DNA from: Desulfovibrio litoralis DSM 11393 | GTDB taxonomy: Bacteria > Desulfobacterota > Desulfovibrionia > Desulfovibrionales > Desulfovibrionaceae | DNA: 64,000 bases | Reading direction: 5' to 3' | Assembly (NCBI RefSeq): GCF_900143255.1 | Contig: NZ_FRDI01000002.1 | Coordinates: forward strand, 108,841-172,840 | Part shown: piece after piece, positions 39,120 through 48,426 of the stretch | Layout of the letters: each line of letters begins with the position of its first letter | Position numbering within the stretch: position 1 is the stretch's first letter | The notes under the pieces: generated by a model | Database searches by the model: none | What the model saw: only the letters and a program-made list of their open reading frames with translations | What the model was told of the DNA's origin: nothing | Made by a program: the position numbers and the translations under genes

Positions 39120-40748
39120 ATGGATCATTATAGAACAATCGCAGCAGTAGTCCTATGTGTAGTTGTATATTTTGCATGGAGCTATTTTGCTGATTATATG
39201 GGTTGGTTGCCACCACCTCAAACTCAACAGGTTCAAACTCAACAAGCTGTTAACGCTACTGCAACTTCCGGCAACCAAACTGCCGGTGCTGCCAATATAA
39301 GTGGAATAGAGGTAACAAGCCAAGAACTTCCTAACTTTGTACCGGTTGTCGGACATGATGTCGTTGTTGAAACGCCTTATTTTCGAGCTGTTTTTCATAG
39401 CGGCGGAGGAATTTTAAAAGAGTTTTTTCTAAAAAAATATCCTCAAACATTAAGCGGAAACGGTTTAGTAGAACCTCTTAACGCTAAGAGCGAAAAAGTA
39501 TCTCCACTTGGTCTTTTAATTAACGGAACGCCTACATGGAACTCTGGTCAATGGTCTTCAAGCGTTGATAAGCTTGATTTACAAAACGGTGGAACCGGAA
39601 CTATTGAATTTGTAGGAAAATTTGGCGATATAAATATAGTTAGAACTTTTACCTTTAACGCAGAGACATACTTTTTTGATGAAAAAGTTACTTTAACCCC
39701 GACTACCAGCACAGGAACGGGAAAAGTTGCTTTTACCATTGCCGCTAGCCCTATGAGCAGTGATGGCGGAAAACATGACCAAGACAGAATAGCTTATTAT
39801 AATAAATTTGATTCTTTTGCCGAAGAATCCAGTGTTGACACGCTTAAAAAAGGTATGGCGTTTTCAGAGGGTGTTTATTGGGGCGGAATAATGAGCAACT
39901 ATTTTCTTGTCGCTACTGCTCCTAAAGATACAAGCGTTGTGTTAAAAGCTCGTTATGAAGATTCTATTTATCGTGTGGCTTTAGAAAAAAGCGATGTTGC
40001 TTTAATGCCCGGTGTTGGAACGACTATTGAAACCTCTTATTATATCGGACCGAAAGAGAAAAAATATCTGATAGACGCACCAAACAATTTGGAAGCAGCT
40101 TTAGATTATGGTTGGTTTAGTATTTTCTCTCGTCCTCTTGTTTGGACTTTAAACTTCCTTTATAAATATGTTCATAATTACGGTATAGCGATTATTCTTT
40201 TAACAGTTTTAATTAAGATTATTTTCTGGCCACTTTCTCATAAGAGTTATAAATCAATGGAAAAAATGAAGAAGCTTCAACCAATGATGCAAAAGATTCG
40301 TGAGAAATATGCTGATGATAAAGAAAAAATGAACGCAGAGGTTATGCAACTTTATAAAACATATAAAGTTAATCCTGCGAGTGGGTGTCTTCCTATTTTA
40401 ATCCAGATTCCGGTTTTCTTTGGGCTTTATCGTGCCTTGCTTTATTCAATCGAATTAAGACATTCTTCTTTTATTCCCCACCTGCCTTTTACCGATATAG
40501 TTTGGTTAGCTGACTTGTCGGCGAAAGACCCGCTTATGATTACTCCTTTGGTGATGGGTGCAACGATGTTGATACAACAATGGATTACTCCGACGGCGGG
40601 TGATCCGACTCAGGCTAAGATAATGATGTTAATGCCTATTGTATTTACATATATTTTTATAGATTTCCCTTCCGGTTTAGTGCTTTATTGGTTAGTAAAC
40701 AACTTAATATCTATTGGACAACAATGGTATATGTTGCGTAAGGCGTAG
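39120..40748 (+). CDS. yidC: Membrane protein insertase YidC
   Basis: 542 residues, Gram-negative type: an N-terminal span (about 5-25), a large periplasmic domain (about 60-320) and five spans in the 60KD-IMP domain. Conserved features are the cytoplasmic KSMEKMKKLQPMMQKIREKY stretch, NPASGCLPILIQIPVFFGLYRAL and FPSGLVLYWLVNN. The residue after the first core span region is an arginine-lysine pair (VLIKIIFWPLS), as in the hydrophilic groove. It inserts inner-membrane proteins with or without SecYEG. ATG 39120 follows GGGAG by about 13 nt. Confidence 0.95.
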   Translation: MDHYRTIAAVVLCVVVYFAWSYFADYMGWLPPPQTQQVQTQQAVNATATSGNQTAGAANISGIEVTSQELPNFVPVVGHDVVVETPYFRAVFHSGGGILKEFFLKKYPQTLSGNGLVEPLNAKSEKVSPLGLLINGTPTWNSGQWSSSVDKLDLQNGGTGTIEFVGKFGDINIVRTFTFNAETYFFDEKVTLTPTTSTGTGKVAFTIAASPMSSDGGKHDQDRIAYYNKFDSFAEESSVDTLKKGMAFSEGVYWGGIMSNYFLVATAPKDTSVVLKARYEDSIYRVALEKSDVALMPGVGTTIETSYYIGPKEKKYLIDAPNNLEAALDYGWFSIFSRPLVWTLNFLYKYVHNYGIAIILLTVLIKIIFWPLSHKSYKSMEKMKKLQPMMQKIREKYADDKEKMNAEVMQLYKTYKVNPASGCLPILIQIPVFFGLYRALLYSIELRHSSFIPHLPFTDIVWLADLSAKDPLMITPLVMGATMLIQQWITPTAGDPTQAKIMMLMPIVFTYIFIDFPSGLVLYWLVNNLISIGQQWYMLRKA

Positions 40749-40788
40749 TAAATTAAATCAACTCATAATTTTTTGTGGAGCTGACTCT

Positions 40789-41976
40789 GTGAGTAACTAT
40801 ACTGAATTTCAGGGCAAGACCCTAGATCTTGCAATTAATGCAGCTTGTACATTTTTTGACGTGAGTCGAGATAAGCTTGAAATCGAAATAGTAAATGATG
40901 CTAAATCAGGCATTTTTGGCTTGGTTGGCGTAAAAAAAGCAACTATTCGAGCTAAGCGTATGAGCGACACAAGTAGTGTGCTTGATTCTATTAATGAACA
41001 GCTTGAGTCTCCCGTTAATACAAAAACAAGAGATACAGGCAACGAAAAACGCGATTTTGACAAGAAAAAAGGACGTAGAGAAATAGGTTCGGGCGAGCGC
41101 CAAACAAAACAGCGTCCTCATAATGATTTTGCCAAACCAAATAATGATGTTGCCAAACCAAATAAGTTAAAAGATAAAAGCGAAAATGGCGGGCGTTGGG
41201 CTTATCTTAACGAAAATCAAAAAGATGATGAAGCCTCAAACAACGTTGTTGCCAATGAAAACGTTGAAGCTCAACCTCAAAAACGTGAACGTAACCAACG
41301 CTTGAACAAAAACAGGCCTGAACGCCCACAGCGTAAAGAAAGAGTAACCAGACACAACAATCAAGGTAAAGAGTTTGAACCTTCTAAGCCTCAATCTGGC
41401 AATAATGAGAGTGAAGGAACAGAGCTTTATTCTGAAGATACTTTGGTTGAAGATAATGCCCGTGAAGGTTTTGCCTTTTTGAATGTTGAAGAGGTTGGAG
41501 TTGATAAGGTTATAGAAGAAACCAGAATAGTGGTTTCTCGCCTTGTTGATTGTATTGTTGAAGATTATAGCATTGATATTGAAATAATTGAAGAAAATAA
41601 AATAAAAGTAATGATTGACGCCGGTGAGAGTTCCGGTTTGTTGATAGGGCGTTATAGCCAAACCTTAACCGCTATTCAATATATGGCGGCACGCATTTTA
41701 ACACGTGTCTTTAATGCTACAACTCGAATTCAAATTGATGCCGGTGATTATCGCGAGCGTCAAGATGAGAAAATGAGAGAACTGGCACTAAGTCTTGCTC
41801 AACGAGTTAAAGAAGAGGGGCGTGGGCTTTATACGCGTCCTTTAAGTTCTTATCATCGCAGAGTGGTACACATGGTTTTACAAGATGACACTGAGTTGCA
41901 AACGCGTAGCAAAGGCGAAGGTTCTATGAAGAGAATCTTGATTTTACCAAAACGTAGACAGCCTAAAGAACAATAA
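40789..41976 (+). CDS. jag: KhpB/Jag RNA-binding protein
   Basis: 395 residues. The N-terminal Jag_N domain (about 1-55, with EFQGKTLDLAINAAC and SGIFGLVGVKKATI) is followed by a long, low-complexity K/N/E/Q linker (about 60-240). KH-II (IDAGESSGLLIGRYSQTLTAIQYMA) and R3H (SYHRRVVHMVLQ) domains close it. Jag (KhpB) is a conserved RNA-binding protein that often follows yidC. GTG 40789 is chosen because GGAG lies 8 nt before it; the ATG upstream is inside yidC. mnmE, often the next gene, is absent. Confidence 0.93.
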   Translation: MSNYTEFQGKTLDLAINAACTFFDVSRDKLEIEIVNDAKSGIFGLVGVKKATIRAKRMSDTSSVLDSINEQLESPVNTKTRDTGNEKRDFDKKKGRREIGSGERQTKQRPHNDFAKPNNDVAKPNKLKDKSENGGRWAYLNENQKDDEASNNVVANENVEAQPQKRERNQRLNKNRPERPQRKERVTRHNNQGKEFEPSKPQSGNNESEGTELYSEDTLVEDNAREGFAFLNVEEVGVDKVIEETRIVVSRLVDCIVEDYSIDIEIIEENKIKVMIDAGESSGLLIGRYSQTLTAIQYMAARILTRVFNATTRIQIDAGDYRERQDEKMRELALSLAQRVKEEGRGLYTRPLSSYHRRVVHMVLQDDTELQTRSKGEGSMKRILILPKRRQPKEQ

Positions 41977-41978
41977 TC

Positions 41979-42017
41979 AAAAAGACCTTAAGCTTAAGAA
42001 GTTTAAGGTCTTTTTTT
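41979..42017 (+). terminator. Terminator after jag
   Basis: AAAGACCTTAA / TTAAGGTCTTT stem followed by seven Ts, just past the jag stop. Confidence 0.9.
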
Positions 42018-42084
42018 AGCACATTTTTTATAAACTATAATCACAAGCCTATATTATTAAAATAGACGTCATTTTTAACCTTGA

Positions 42085-42324
42085 TTAAGAATCGTTATTT
42101 ACAAAGAATCCTTTTGTATCATAGGCTGCTGATAAAACATCTTTTTGAAAAAGATAACTTTCTCTTATACTTGAGTTTGTTGAACTCAAAGTATTGTTTG
42201 CAGATTTTGTATTATAAGTATTGGAATTTAAAGTATCAAGAGTTTGAGTAATGATCTTTGCATTCAACATATTTCTGTCGCTTGCAACAATAAGGTCAGT
42301 TGGATCGTTTATTCCATCTATCAT
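42085..42324 (-). CDS. Small protein of unknown function, sigma-28-type promoter
   Basis: 79 residues, no membrane segment, rich in N, S and T (MLNAKIITQTLDTLNSNT, ending in ESYLFQKDVLSAAYDTKG). A strong ribosome site (GGGGAGG, 5 nt) shows it is translated. I do not recognise a family by motif; size, composition and the promoter (next entry) recall short motility-associated proteins. Its operon partner is unclear: the K+ channel gene is upstream on the same strand 114 bases away. Confidence 0.6.
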   Translation of the reverse strand: MIDGINDPTDLIVASDRNMLNAKIITQTLDTLNSNTYNTKSANNTLSSTNSSIRESYLFQKDVLSAAYDTKGFFVNNDS

Positions 42325-42378
42325 ATTGTCCTCCCCTTTTTTTCTCTGATTATATTAATAAAAACATGGCTTATCTTT

Positions 42379-42405
42379 ATATCGGTTGATTGATAAAAAA
42401 ACTTA
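42379..42405 (-). promoter_or_regulatory. Sigma-28-like promoter
   Basis: On the minus strand TAAG, 15 nt, ACCGATAT. The flagellar consensus is TAAA-N15-GCCGATAA; spacing is exact with a few mismatches. It starts about 55 bases before the 79-residue gene. Confidence 0.5.
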
Positions 42406-42437
42406 AGGGTCGTATATCAAATAATTTTTATTTCAGC

Positions 42438-44147
42438 TTAATTTTTAAAACCATATTTATCGGTAAATTTTTTTTCTGCTTCTTCTGTTCCCAATAAGAT
42501 AAGTTCGTCTCCTGGTTTAATTAAATATGATGGTGAGGGATTTATTTTTAGACCTTCTTTGGTTTTAATCGCAACAATGTTACAGTCAGTTGTTTCTCTT
42601 ATCAGACTATTTTTTATTGTAGTTTTTATTAAGTCGGGGTGAGCCTCAACTTTAAAAATATCTAATCCTTCTGTGAGCATGGTAACCTTTCCCGGCGAGA
42701 GAAGATTTAAAACGATATTTGCGGCGATAGAGCTATGAACCATTACGACATTGGCACCGGCGGCATAGAGAGAATTTGCGTTGCGTTCTAAGGTCGCACG
42801 ACTGATGATTTGAACGTCAGGACGTAGCTTACGACAATATATTGTTAAATAAATGTTTAAATCATCGCTATGAGTCGTAATTAAAACAGACTGTGCCGTT
42901 TTGATTCCGCCTTTTTCTAAAATATTAATATCAGCGGCACTGCCTAAAATATAACGTGGATCATTTTCTATGATATTTTGTTTGCTTTTTTCAATAACTT
43001 TAAAGTCTATATTCTGATCTTGAAAACATCTTGCTATTTCTTTTCCAACTCTTCCACCCCCAAGTATGATGGCGTGAGCCTGTTTGTTGGAGTTATTTTC
43101 TGTGTTTTGCTGGTTATTGACCCAAGTTAAAATATTTTCTTCTGAACCTGAGACAAGAAGATTGCTATTTGGGGTTATAAGAAAATCTGGTTTGGGTAAA
43201 ATAAGTTTATTGTTTTGCCAAATACCTACGATGTTAAGATTTGACTTTTCTCTAAAGTGGCTTTTTGCAATAGTTAATCCGTCTATTTTACTATGTTTGG
43301 CAGAAATCTCCGCAATGCAAAGTTCATTAAAACTGCCAATAATATTTGCTTTTACCCCTGAAACAATTGAGCGTTTCGCAAAGGATTCTCCTAATATTTT
43401 TATAAAGTGATATACATAGCTTGAACCCGCCAATTCTAAAATATCAATAGAATCTTCACTCTCAACACTACTTAGAATAGGAATAGTCTGGGAAAGTTCT
43501 CGTACTGTTGATGCAATATTGGTATTTTTTAAATCATCACATAAGGCAATTACCATAAGCGAACGTATAGCACCTGTTTTATGATATGTTCTAATATCAT
43601 CAAATTCTCCGAGTACAACATTATACCCTTTATCAATAAGGGAAAGAGCGAGGTCAGAATCAGGCACTAAAATTATGTATTCTATATTATATTGTATAAG
43701 GCGTTCAATGATATTTTCGGCGACCATATTATAGCCTGCTACAATCACATGATCACAAAGAGATTCGGAAACAGAAGTCGGTACGCGAGTTCTATTTTTT
43801 TCTTCTATCCATGGTTGATAAATAAAACGTATAAAAGTAAAAGGTAACATCAACATAAAAAAGATGATGCCGGAAAATAATACGACTAAAGTAAAACCGC
43901 GTCCCAGATCGCTAGAAAAAGTAATATCTCCAAAACCTAAAGTCGACATTACTGTAAGTGTCCAATATAATCCGCTTAAAGTACTGTGTTCTTTCCCTTC
44001 ATATTCCATAATAACATGAAATAAATAGCTGTATAAAATAATTTGTCCTAATAAAAGAGCAGAAAAAGCTATTAAAAATTTTACATTCCATTTGTTTTTT
44101 ACATTACTTTTTAAGTATATCGGAATTTGAGACATAATAAACTTCAT
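42438..44147 (-). CDS. Potassium channel with two RCK (TrkA-N/TrkA-C) units
   Basis: 569 residues. Two N-terminal membrane spans enclose a pore with the filter TLGFGD (69-74), close to the TVGYGD filter of K+ channels. The cytosolic part has two RCK units: TrkA-N about 133-250 (VIVAGYNMVAENIIERL), TrkA-C near 280-335, a second TrkA-N (AIILGGGRVGKEIARCF) and a second TrkA-C at the end. RCK units gate channels in response to ligands such as Ca2+, Na+ or nucleotides. AAGGA lies 7 nt before ATG 44147. Single gene. F instead of Y in the filter is found in several bacterial channels, so selectivity is likely K+. Confidence 0.85.
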   Translation of the reverse strand: MKFIMSQIPIYLKSNVKNKWNVKFLIAFSALLLGQIILYSYLFHVIMEYEGKEHSTLSGLYWTLTVMSTLGFGDITFSSDLGRGFTLVVLFSGIIFFMLMLPFTFIRFIYQPWIEEKNRTRVPTSVSESLCDHVIVAGYNMVAENIIERLIQYNIEYIILVPDSDLALSLIDKGYNVVLGEFDDIRTYHKTGAIRSLMVIALCDDLKNTNIASTVRELSQTIPILSSVESEDSIDILELAGSSYVYHFIKILGESFAKRSIVSGVKANIIGSFNELCIAEISAKHSKIDGLTIAKSHFREKSNLNIVGIWQNNKLILPKPDFLITPNSNLLVSGSEENILTWVNNQQNTENNSNKQAHAIILGGGRVGKEIARCFQDQNIDFKVIEKSKQNIIENDPRYILGSAADINILEKGGIKTAQSVLITTHSDDLNIYLTIYCRKLRPDVQIISRATLERNANSLYAAGANVVMVHSSIAANIVLNLLSPGKVTMLTEGLDIFKVEAHPDLIKTTIKNSLIRETTDCNIVAIKTKEGLKINPSPSYLIKPGDELILLGTEEAEKKFTDKYGFKN

Positions 44148-44534
44148 GTTATTATCCTTATCATTTTTTTTACAATATATTAAACGTTTTTATTATATTA
44201 TAATTACTTGTTTATTTCAAGTATCGCTTGTTTAGGTGTTAATTCTCTTTAATTTTTTAAAGGAAAATTTCGCAAGTCTTAAATTAATTGTTTTAAACGA
44301 CTTTTTGTAAAATTATGCTTTGCGATGATTTTAGATTGTGAACGTTTTTAAGCATTAAAAAAACCTTCTTATAAGACGCTATTTTCTTATAAGAAGGTTT
44401 TTGGATTTATATTTTTTGTCTCTAATTCCAATCAGCTGTTTAGTTTTTCCTGATTTCCAAATAGATATTATAGCGTTATCATTGAAAATTCAAGCTTGCT
44501 AAGAGGGTAAGTTTTGTTGATTTTTGCAAAATTT
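44148..44534. other. Gene-free stretch (387 bp)
   Basis: Between the start of the K+ channel gene and the end of argC. It is AT-rich, contains the hairpin at 44357-44402 that ends argC, and must hold the channel promoter. I see no coding frame, RNA or repeat copy here. Confidence 0.6.
44357..44402. terminator. Terminator hairpin downstream of argC
   Basis: AAAAACCTTCTTATAAG / CTTATAAGAAGGTTTT, a 16-bp stem with T-runs on both strands. Confidence 0.88.
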
Positions 44535-45593
44535 TTAAGGTACGAGCGGAGCTAAATTTAAGCCGGTTTCCAACTCAAGACCCAACATTAGGTTCGCATT
44601 GGCAATGGCTTGTCCTGATGCTCCACGGCATAAATTATCAATACAAGATACTAAAATTAAACGCTTTGTACGTTCGTCAACAGTTAAAGCAAGGTCGCAA
44701 AACATTGTGCCCCTGACAAAGCGTAATTCAGGTAAACTTCCTAAAGGTAAGACCCTGACAAAGCTGTGTTTTTCATAAAATTTGCTATAAACTTCATGTA
44801 ATTCTTTCGCACTGGATTTTGTATTTAATTCTGTATAGATAGTATTTAAAATACCTCTGTTGAGGGGCAGTAAATGAGGGTTAAACGAAAGGGTAATTTG
44901 ACTGTTGTTGGCTAAACTTAGTTCCTGTTCAATTTCAGGGGTATGTCTATGCTTTCCGCCAATATTATAAGCTCTGAAACTGTCGCTTACCTCACAAAAC
45001 AGAGTCCCAACGGTTGCTTTGCGTCCCGCACCGGAGGTTCCTGATTTTGCATCAATAATAATGCCTTGATCTTTTATTAATTTGTTTTTTAATGCCGGAT
45101 ATAAAGCCAAAATCGAAGCGGTCGGATAACAACCGGGGTTAGCGATTAATTGGGCTTTAGCGATTTCTTCGGCGTATAATTCGGGTAAGCCGTAAACAGC
45201 TTTTTTAAGCCATGATTGTTGAGCGTGGGGCGTATTATACCAACTTTCAAAAGTAGAAACATCTCTTAAGCGAAAGTCTGCCGAAAGGTCAACGACTTTT
45301 AAACCTTGGTCTAAAAGTTCTGCGGCAACATTCATGGCTGCTCCGTGAGGAACCGCCAAAAAAACAAGTTCGCAAGTTTTAGCCAACTCTTTGGGGTTGG
45401 GTTCGCTTATAATTAAATCTTGCAGTTTTGTTTTTTGTAAAAAAGGATAAATCTCAGAGAGTTTTTTCCCCGCCTCCGCTCTTGAGGTTGCGGCTGTTAA
45501 AGTAAAATTTGGGTGGGCTAAACATAAACGAGCAAGCTCCATTCCCGTATATCCGGTAACACCAACAAGACCAACTTTAATTTGTTTTTTCAT
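44535..45593 (-). CDS. argC: N-acetyl-gamma-glutamyl-phosphate reductase
   Basis: 352 residues, full length. The NADP-binding motif GVTGYTGMEL (11-20), the catalytic cysteine C155 in NPGCYPTA, and KSGTSGAGRKAT (substrate binding) match type 1 ArgC. The enzyme reduces N-acetylglutamyl-phosphate to its semialdehyde in arginine synthesis. No other arg genes are in the window. Confidence 0.96.
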   Translation of the reverse strand: MKKQIKVGLVGVTGYTGMELARLCLAHPNFTLTAATSRAEAGKKLSEIYPFLQKTKLQDLIISEPNPKELAKTCELVFLAVPHGAAMNVAAELLDQGLKVVDLSADFRLRDVSTFESWYNTPHAQQSWLKKAVYGLPELYAEEIAKAQLIANPGCYPTASILALYPALKNKLIKDQGIIIDAKSGTSGAGRKATVGTLFCEVSDSFRAYNIGGKHRHTPEIEQELSLANNSQITLSFNPHLLPLNRGILNTIYTELNTKSSAKELHEVYSKFYEKHSFVRVLPLGSLPELRFVRGTMFCDLALTVDERTKRLILVSCIDNLCRGASGQAIANANLMLGLELETGLNLAPLVP

Positions 45594-45676
45594 GATATTT
45601 ATTTCTTATCTTTTTTGTAAGTGAACAAAATATTATTTTACGATTTAATTATAATGAACTGAGTTATATGGTATTG

Positions 45677-45970
45677 TTATTTATTTTTCAGAACATATTT
45701 CATGCGTACTTCATAAAGCAGATCGGCAAGCAATTTCTTTTCATCATCACTTACGCCGTTAATTAGTTTATCTTGCAACATGGAGAGCAGGTCTATACTG
45801 TGTTTTGCCATAAGCAGGTTTTGTTCAGTTTTTCCCGTTTCCGGGTTAGGAACTTCGCCCAGATTTAATAAAGTACTTGAGGCAATAGATAAAACAAAAG
45901 TAGAAAAATTAACCTGTGGCAAAGCGTTTTGCTCTGCTGTTGCGTCATTGTTTTGATTGTTTTCGGACAT
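45677..45970 (-). CDS. DUF1844 domain protein
   Basis: 97 residues. The core FSTFVLSIASSTLLNLGEVPNP and HSIDLLSMLQDK matches DUF1844, a small helical family of unknown function common in delta-proteobacteria. AAGGAAG lies 7 nt before the ATG. It lies between argC and the aminotransferase gene on the same strand, with gaps of about 80 bases either side. Confidence 0.85.
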   Translation of the reverse strand: MSENNQNNDATAEQNALPQVNFSTFVLSIASSTLLNLGEVPNPETGKTEQNLLMAKHSIDLLSMLQDKLINGVSDDEKKLLADLLYEVRMKYVLKNK

Positions 45971-46048
45971 TTTTTACTTCCTTATTAAACAGCAATTTTT
46001 TGTTATATACTTTATAACTTGATGATTAAATTTAATAAAATTATTTTT

Positions 46049-47218
46049 TTATAAAACAATATTATAATCTTCTGCTAGTGCTTTATGATAAGCGTCAAGA
46101 GCTTGTTCGCAATAGGTTTTACAACCGATATAACCGCCCAAAGCGACAAAACTATAAGCCAAAGCGTGAAGACCAGCCAAAACATCGGACCAATCGACCC
46201 AACCCATATGTCCAAGTCTTATGACTGTGTCTTTATATTCATCTTGTCCAGTTGCCATTACGATATTAAAATTTTCTGCCATATACGCAACGAGTTTTGT
46301 TGCAGACATGCCCACAGGCATTTTAATTGCCGTTACACCCCAAGCATAATTGTCTTTGGCAAAGAGTTCAAAACCCAAGGCTTTAACGCCTGTGCGAGTC
46401 ATTTGGGTTAAGGCCCATTGTTTTTGATAGACATTTTTTAAGCCAAATTCGGCAAACATTTTTAAACTTTCGTTTAAACCGACAATCATGCTAACCGGAG
46501 TTGTAAAGCTTGTTTGGTTAGTTAGGTTATTCTTTTTTTCGCTTGCAAGGTTAAAATAAAAATCGCTGATTGGAACGGTTGCATTTTTTTCCCACGCTCT
46601 TTTTGACAAGGCAATCAAAGCTAAACCGGGGGGTAACATTAAACCTTTTTGAGAACCGGTAACCAAACAATCTATACCCCACTCGTCCATAGGACAAGGT
46701 GAGATAGAAACGCCGGAAATTCCGTCGACTACGAGTAAGGTATTGGTTTTTCTTGTAATTGCGGCAATTTGTCTAACAGGGTGTAAGGCTCCGGTAGAAG
46801 TTTCGGAAAGTTGCATTAAAACACCGGCAAAGTCAGGCTCGGAATTTAATAAGGCTTTTACCTCGTTAGGGTCAACTCCGTTACCCCATTCAACAGTTAA
46901 AACGGTAATGCTTAATCCACGCATCTTGGCAATATCTATCCAGCGTTGAGCGAATTTTCCGCCATCAATGATTAATACTTTTTGACCGGGGGCAAAAAGG
47001 TTAGTTACTGCCGCCGTCATCGCTCCTGATCCGGAGCAGGCAAGAGGTAAAACCGCTTCGTTTGTTCCAAACAAGGTTTTAAGGTGAGTTTGAACTTCTG
47101 ATAAAATGGCTTTAAATGGTGCTTTGCGATGGTGGATCATATCAACTGCCATGGCAAGACGAACTCTTTCGGGTAACTGGGTCGGACCGGGGGTAAGTAA
47201 GCGTGGTTTGTTTAACAT
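46049..47218 (-). CDS. Class V aminotransferase (alanine-glyoxylate / serine-pyruvate type)
   Basis: 389 residues, PLP fold type I. The N-terminus LLTPGPTQLP is the family signature; the substrate site is CSGSGAMTAA, and the Schiff-base lysine K191 is in TGSQKGLMLPPG. Members move amino groups between alanine, serine or aspartate and glyoxylate or pyruvate; some act on phosphoserine. Which reaction it does here is not clear from sequence. In sulfate reducers such enzymes are often the serine or alanine source. Confidence 0.88.
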   Translation of the reverse strand: MLNKPRLLTPGPTQLPERVRLAMAVDMIHHRKAPFKAILSEVQTHLKTLFGTNEAVLPLACSGSGAMTAAVTNLFAPGQKVLIIDGGKFAQRWIDIAKMRGLSITVLTVEWGNGVDPNEVKALLNSEPDFAGVLMQLSETSTGALHPVRQIAAITRKTNTLLVVDGISGVSISPCPMDEWGIDCLVTGSQKGLMLPPGLALIALSKRAWEKNATVPISDFYFNLASEKKNNLTNQTSFTTPVSMIVGLNESLKMFAEFGLKNVYQKQWALTQMTRTGVKALGFELFAKDNYAWGVTAIKMPVGMSATKLVAYMAENFNIVMATGQDEYKDTVIRLGHMGWVDWSDVLAGLHALAYSFVALGGYIGCKTYCEQALDAYHKALAEDYNIVL

Positions 47219-47310
47219 CTTAGTGCTTCCGTTTAAATTTTACTTTTATTAAATTTATTAATTGCTGTAATAGTAATAAATTAAATCAGTTAAGTTTGTT
47301 TGAGGTTTGC

Positions 47311-47934
47311 TTATTTAAAAGCTTCTAATTCTTTTAAAAGATCGGGGTTTACTTCAAAACCGTGTTTTATTGCAAGGTTGGCATATTCCAAAGCTTTTTT
47401 CCCATCGCCTTTTTCTAACCATGCGACCGCAAGGTTATTGTAAGCCGGTGCAAAGTTAGGTTCTTTTTTAATTACTTTTTCGCTTAAAGCGATTGATTCG
47501 TCAAGTTCGCCAATCATATAACAAGCAACGGCAAGAGAAGCCATAGCTTGCATAAAGTTTGGATCCCATTTCACAGCCTTTCTTAAAGCCGAAATAGCTT
47601 TTTCGGCTTCGCCTCGTTGAATATGAACAAAGCCAATATTTCCCCAACCTATAGCGAAACGTGGGCGACAGTTAACGGCTTCGTTGTTATAACTTAAACA
47701 GCCTTCCAAGTCTCCACGTTGCATGCAGATTCCGCCAAGTTGAACATATGCTTCGGCAACATGAGAAGAGGCACTGATACATTCCAGAAATGCAGCTTCG
47801 GCGGCGACAAAATCACGTTTTGACAATAAAGCCATACCGAGTGCGTAAAGGTGGTTGGCACAATCGGGAGTTTCTCTTATTTGGGCTTGAAGATCGGCGA
47901 TATATTCATCAACATTATTATATTTTTCTTTCAT
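47311..47934 (-). CDS. TPR-repeat protein
   Basis: 207 residues made of five to six tetratricopeptide repeats, seen in ANHLYALGMALLSKRDFVAAEAA, AEAYVQLGGICMQRGDLEG, AIGWGNIGFVHIQRGEAEKA and APAYNNLAVAWLEKGDGKKA. No signal peptide or membrane span, so cytoplasmic. TPRs bind other proteins; the partner is not evident. Just downstream of the next two genes on the same strand, 42 bases after the 132-residue gene, so probably cotranscribed with them. Confidence 0.85.
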   Translation of the reverse strand: MKEKYNNVDEYIADLQAQIRETPDCANHLYALGMALLSKRDFVAAEAAFLECISASSHVAEAYVQLGGICMQRGDLEGCLSYNNEAVNCRPRFAIGWGNIGFVHIQRGEAEKAISALRKAVKWDPNFMQAMASLAVACYMIGELDESIALSEKVIKKEPNFAPAYNNLAVAWLEKGDGKKALEYANLAIKHGFEVNPDLLKELEAFK

Positions 47935-47976
47935 GGTGTTGTCCTTTTTCTTTTTTTGTTTAAGATAGTTAAATAA

Positions 47977-48375
47977 TTATTTTATTGAATCAGGTTCAAT
48001 AAAACCTTCTTTTTGCAAGAGCTTTGTATACCAGACAGCAAAGTCAAAAATACCGCGATATTTTTCGTCTTTATTTATTATGCCAATGGCACACTCCAAA
48101 GCCCCTTTACCATATTCGTTGCTATAATCTTTTATATTTGATTGTTGAAGAAACTCTCTGATGAGTTGTTGGGTTGTACGTTTTGTTGGGTCTTGGCGAA
48201 TGTCAAGAGGGTCATTGGGTTTTTGAAAAGGATCCCAATTTTCATAACCTATTCGGTCTATATATTTACGCCTGCGAGGACTCATCGAATCATACATAAA
48301 GCGTTTTTGTTCTTCTTCTGCCGGAGTAAGTATTTGCTGTGTTCCGTCGCGAAACATTGTTGCCGAAATGCTCAT
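47977..48375 (-). CDS. Conserved hypothetical protein
   Basis: 132 residues, soluble, charged. It contains QKRFMYDSMSPRRRKYIDRIG and YENWDPFQKPNDPLDIRQD, suggesting a compact, mostly helical domain. I do not recognise the family. It lies between the YkgJ-like gene and the TPR gene on the same strand, with short gaps, so the three may act together. The name should stay hypothetical. Confidence 0.7.
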   Translation of the reverse strand: MSISATMFRDGTQQILTPAEEEQKRFMYDSMSPRRRKYIDRIGYENWDPFQKPNDPLDIRQDPTKRTTQQLIREFLQQSNIKDYSNEYGKGALECAIGIINKDEKYRGIFDFAVWYTKLLQKEGFIEPDSIK

Positions 48376-48426
48376 AATTTATTACCTTAAAATGGTTTAT
48401 TTAAAAAATAACTTGTTATCAAAAGT

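Noticed and set aside
40714..40788. N-terminal extension of Jag
   Set aside because: Overlaps the end of yidC; GTG 40789 has a proper ribosome site and gives the family N-terminus.
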